A program made the translations under genes and the position numbers. From NCBI GenBank assembly GCA_036382695.1, contig DASVHF010000023.1, positions 1 to 14,044 on the forward strand: a stretch of DNA of 14,044 bases, given 5' to 3'. Origin of the DNA: DASVHF01 sp036382695 (GTDB lineage Bacteria > Patescibacteriota > Microgenomatia > Woykebacterales > RBG-16-39-9b). Positions within the stretch are counted from its first letter, which is position 1. Each line of letters starts with the position of its first letter. The notes beneath the pieces are model-generated. The model did not search any database. It saw only the letters and a list, made by a program, of their open reading frames with translations, and was not told the origin of the DNA. Below, piece after piece: positions 12,453 through 14,044 of the stretch.

Positions 12453-14044
12453 ATGACAGATAAAATTGTAATCAGAGGTGCTCGGGAACACAACCTTAAG
12501 AACATTGATCTGGAAATCCCCAAGAACAAATTAGTGGTGATCACCGGTATTTCGGGCTCAGGGAAAAGCTCGCTTGCGTTTGATACGCTTTATGCCGAAG
12601 GGCAACGCCGCTACGTCGAGTCTCTTTCCGCCTACGCCCGTCAATTTCTTGGCCTGATGGAAAAACCAGATGTTGACCAGATCGAAGGGCTTTCCCCGGC
12701 TATCTCAATTGACCAAAAAAGTGCTTCGAAAAACCCCCGCTCAACAGTTGGTACGATTACCGAGATCTATGATTATATGAGACTTCTTTGGGCTAGAATT
12801 GGTAAACCACATTGTCCGGTTGATGGGAAAGAAATAAAAGCTCAGACTCCTCAGGAAATTGTCGACCAAATCTCGGAGGTTGGTGATCAGAGGTCTGGGA
12901 TCAAGATCTTGATATTAGCTTCAATTGTGAGGGGAAGAAAGGGAATTTATGAGGAGGTTTTTGATGACTTGAAGAAAAAAGGTTTTATTCGGGTGAGAGT
13001 AAATGGAAAGGTTTATGAAATTGAAGAGGTACCTACTCTTGATCGTTATAAAATCCATGACATTGATGTAGTAGTTGATAGGTTGCAGTTGCCGACTGAT
13101 CGACAGAGGCTAACTGAATCTGTGGAAACAGCTTTAAAACTTGGGGAAGGAGTTGTTTATGTAAATGATGTTGAAACTAAACTCGACAAAGTGTACTCTG
13201 AAAGATTTTCTTGTCCCGAGCACGACGTTTCCCTACCTGAACTGGAACCAAGGACCTTCTCGTTTAACTCGCCTAGGGGAGCCTGCTCAAGCTGTCAAGG
13301 AATTGGTACAAAACTTACAGTAGATGCAGATCTTGTTATTCCTAATAAGAAACTTTCAATTTCTGAGGGAGGGCTATTACCTTGGCAAAGACTGCTCGCG
13401 CACGATACTTGGACTTTACGTAGGTTAGAAGCTTTTGCTTTCCATTTCGGATTTTCTTTACAAACACCAATAAAAAATCTACCCCAAAAAGCACTTCGTG
13501 TGATTTTATATGGTTCAGACGACGAAGCTTTTTCCGTCTCTGGGAGGAACCGTTTTGGTAGAAGGATAAGTTTTGAAACTACTTTTGAGGGGGTTATTCC
13601 AGAACTTGCCCGTCGCTACAGAGAAACGGAAAGCGATTGGAGCCGACGTGAAATTCAAAAGTACATGAGGGAGGAAGTTTGTGAGACTTGCGTAGGTAGC
13701 AGATTAAAAAAGGAAGCAGGTTTTGTCAGGGTCAAAAATAAATCAATAATTGAGGTTTCGCAGATGTCAATTTCAGCAGCCAATGATTGGTTTGACCACT
13801 TGGCTTTAAATGAGAAAGAGCGACAAATTGCCAAACAGGTCCTTAAAGAGATTTTGCAGCGGATAAAGTTTCTTACTGATGTAGGACTTGATTATCTTAC
13901 AATAAATCGTCCGAGTGTCACTCTTGCTGGTGGTGAGGCGCAAAGAATACGTCTAGCCTCACAAATTGGGTCCGGACTCTCTGGAGTCCTTTATATTCTT
14001 GACGAACCAAGTGTAGGTTTACACCAAAAGGATAATTTGAAGCT
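12453..14044 (+). CDS. uvrA: UvrABC excinuclease subunit A, partial (3' end outside window)
   Basis: ATPase that scans DNA for bulky lesions and loads UvrB. The visible 530 codons begin MTDKIVIRGAREHNLKNIDL. They include the first Walker A, GISGSGKSS (32-40), the UvrB-binding region that follows, a zinc site C254-x2-H257 with C278-x2-C281, the C-x2-C of EEVCETCVGSRL, the ABC signature LAGGEAQRIRLA (from 491) and Walker B LYILDEPS with D517-E518. UvrA usually has Cys where H257 stands; His can also bind zinc. The signature Ser is Ala (LAGGE), a variant I also recall from some bacterial UvrA proteins. The second ATPase half lies beyond the window. No SD precedes the ATG. The GC-rich island separates it from uvrB. 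Confidence 0.97.
   Translation, partial: MTDKIVIRGAREHNLKNIDLEIPKNKLVVITGISGSGKSSLAFDTLYAEGQRRYVESLSAYARQFLGLMEKPDVDQIEGLSPAISIDQKSASKNPRSTVGTITEIYDYMRLLWARIGKPHCPVDGKEIKAQTPQEIVDQISEVGDQRSGIKILILASIVRGRKGIYEEVFDDLKKKGFIRVRVNGKVYEIEEVPTLDRYKIHDIDVVVDRLQLPTDRQRLTESVETALKLGEGVVYVNDVETKLDKVYSERFSCPEHDVSLPELEPRTFSFNSPRGACSSCQGIGTKLTVDADLVIPNKKLSISEGGLLPWQRLLAHDTWTLRRLEAFAFHFGFSLQTPIKNLPQKALRVILYGSDDEAFSVSGRNRFGRRISFETTFEGVIPELARRYRETESDWSRREIQKYMREEVCETCVGSRLKKEAGFVRVKNKSIIEVSQMSISAANDWFDHLALNEKERQIAKQVLKEILQRIKFLTDVGLDYLTINRPSVTLAGGEAQRIRLASQIGSGLSGVLYILDEPSVGLHQKDNLK

Noticed and set aside
1..14044. CRISPR arrays, tRNA genes, transposases or integrases
   Set aside because: None seen by eye: no regularly spaced long repeats, no tRNA cloverleaf with a T-loop, and no recombinase motifs in any frame.

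Overview
The window looks like a chromosomal segment from a small-genome bacterium, most likely a member of the Patescibacteria/CPR. This is inferred from compact or overlapping genes, a shortened ATP synthase delta subunit, a 222-residue RsmI, a 68-residue c subunit and divergent glycolytic enzymes. No taxonomic marker such as 16S rRNA is present, so the assignment is tentative.

Left part (1-2211, minus strand): the start of an F-type ATP synthase operon. It begins with a small beta-carbonic-anhydrase-like gene where atpI or atpZ is often found, followed by atpB, atpE, atpF and a partial atpH. The genes abut or overlap and several have strong Shine-Dalgarno (SD) sites. A short divergent spacer leads to enolase and cofactor-independent phosphoglycerate mutase (2282-5091, plus). 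These are consecutive glycolytic steps and the genes share the junction TAATG. rsmI (minus) converges on gpmI and is divergent from an operon of a DedA-family membrane protein, a single-domain response regulator and an Nramp-like metal transporter (5776-8051, plus).

Middle (8055-10890): lexA (minus) and uvrB (plus) diverge from a 139-base spacer holding an inverted repeat and a phased direct repeat, as expected for an SOS control region. uvrA starts at 12453 and runs out of the window, so the DNA-repair group lexA-uvrB-uvrA is interrupted by about 1.5 kb of unusual DNA.

The unusual segment (about 10891-12452) is GC-rich next to its neighbours. By hand count, sample 60-base rows hold 39, 42 and 36 G+C against 24 in a uvrB row. 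It holds two apparent minus-strand transcription units. One is a winged-helix regulator gene with its own SD and terminator. The other is a unit of about 0.9 kb with no credible protein gene, bounded by a near-consensus promoter (TTGACA, 17 bases, TAAAAT) and an intrinsic-type terminator, and packed with perfect or near-perfect helices. It ends in a near-complete complement of the 16S rRNA 3' tail. I could not match it to RNase P RNA, tmRNA, SRP RNA or rRNA. It is the best candidate here for an undescribed element: a large structured non-coding RNA.

Most SOS-type genes (lexA, uvrB, uvrA) and rsmI have no SD but a -10-like box 8-13 bases before the start codon, suggesting nearly leaderless messages, unlike the SD-led atp genes.
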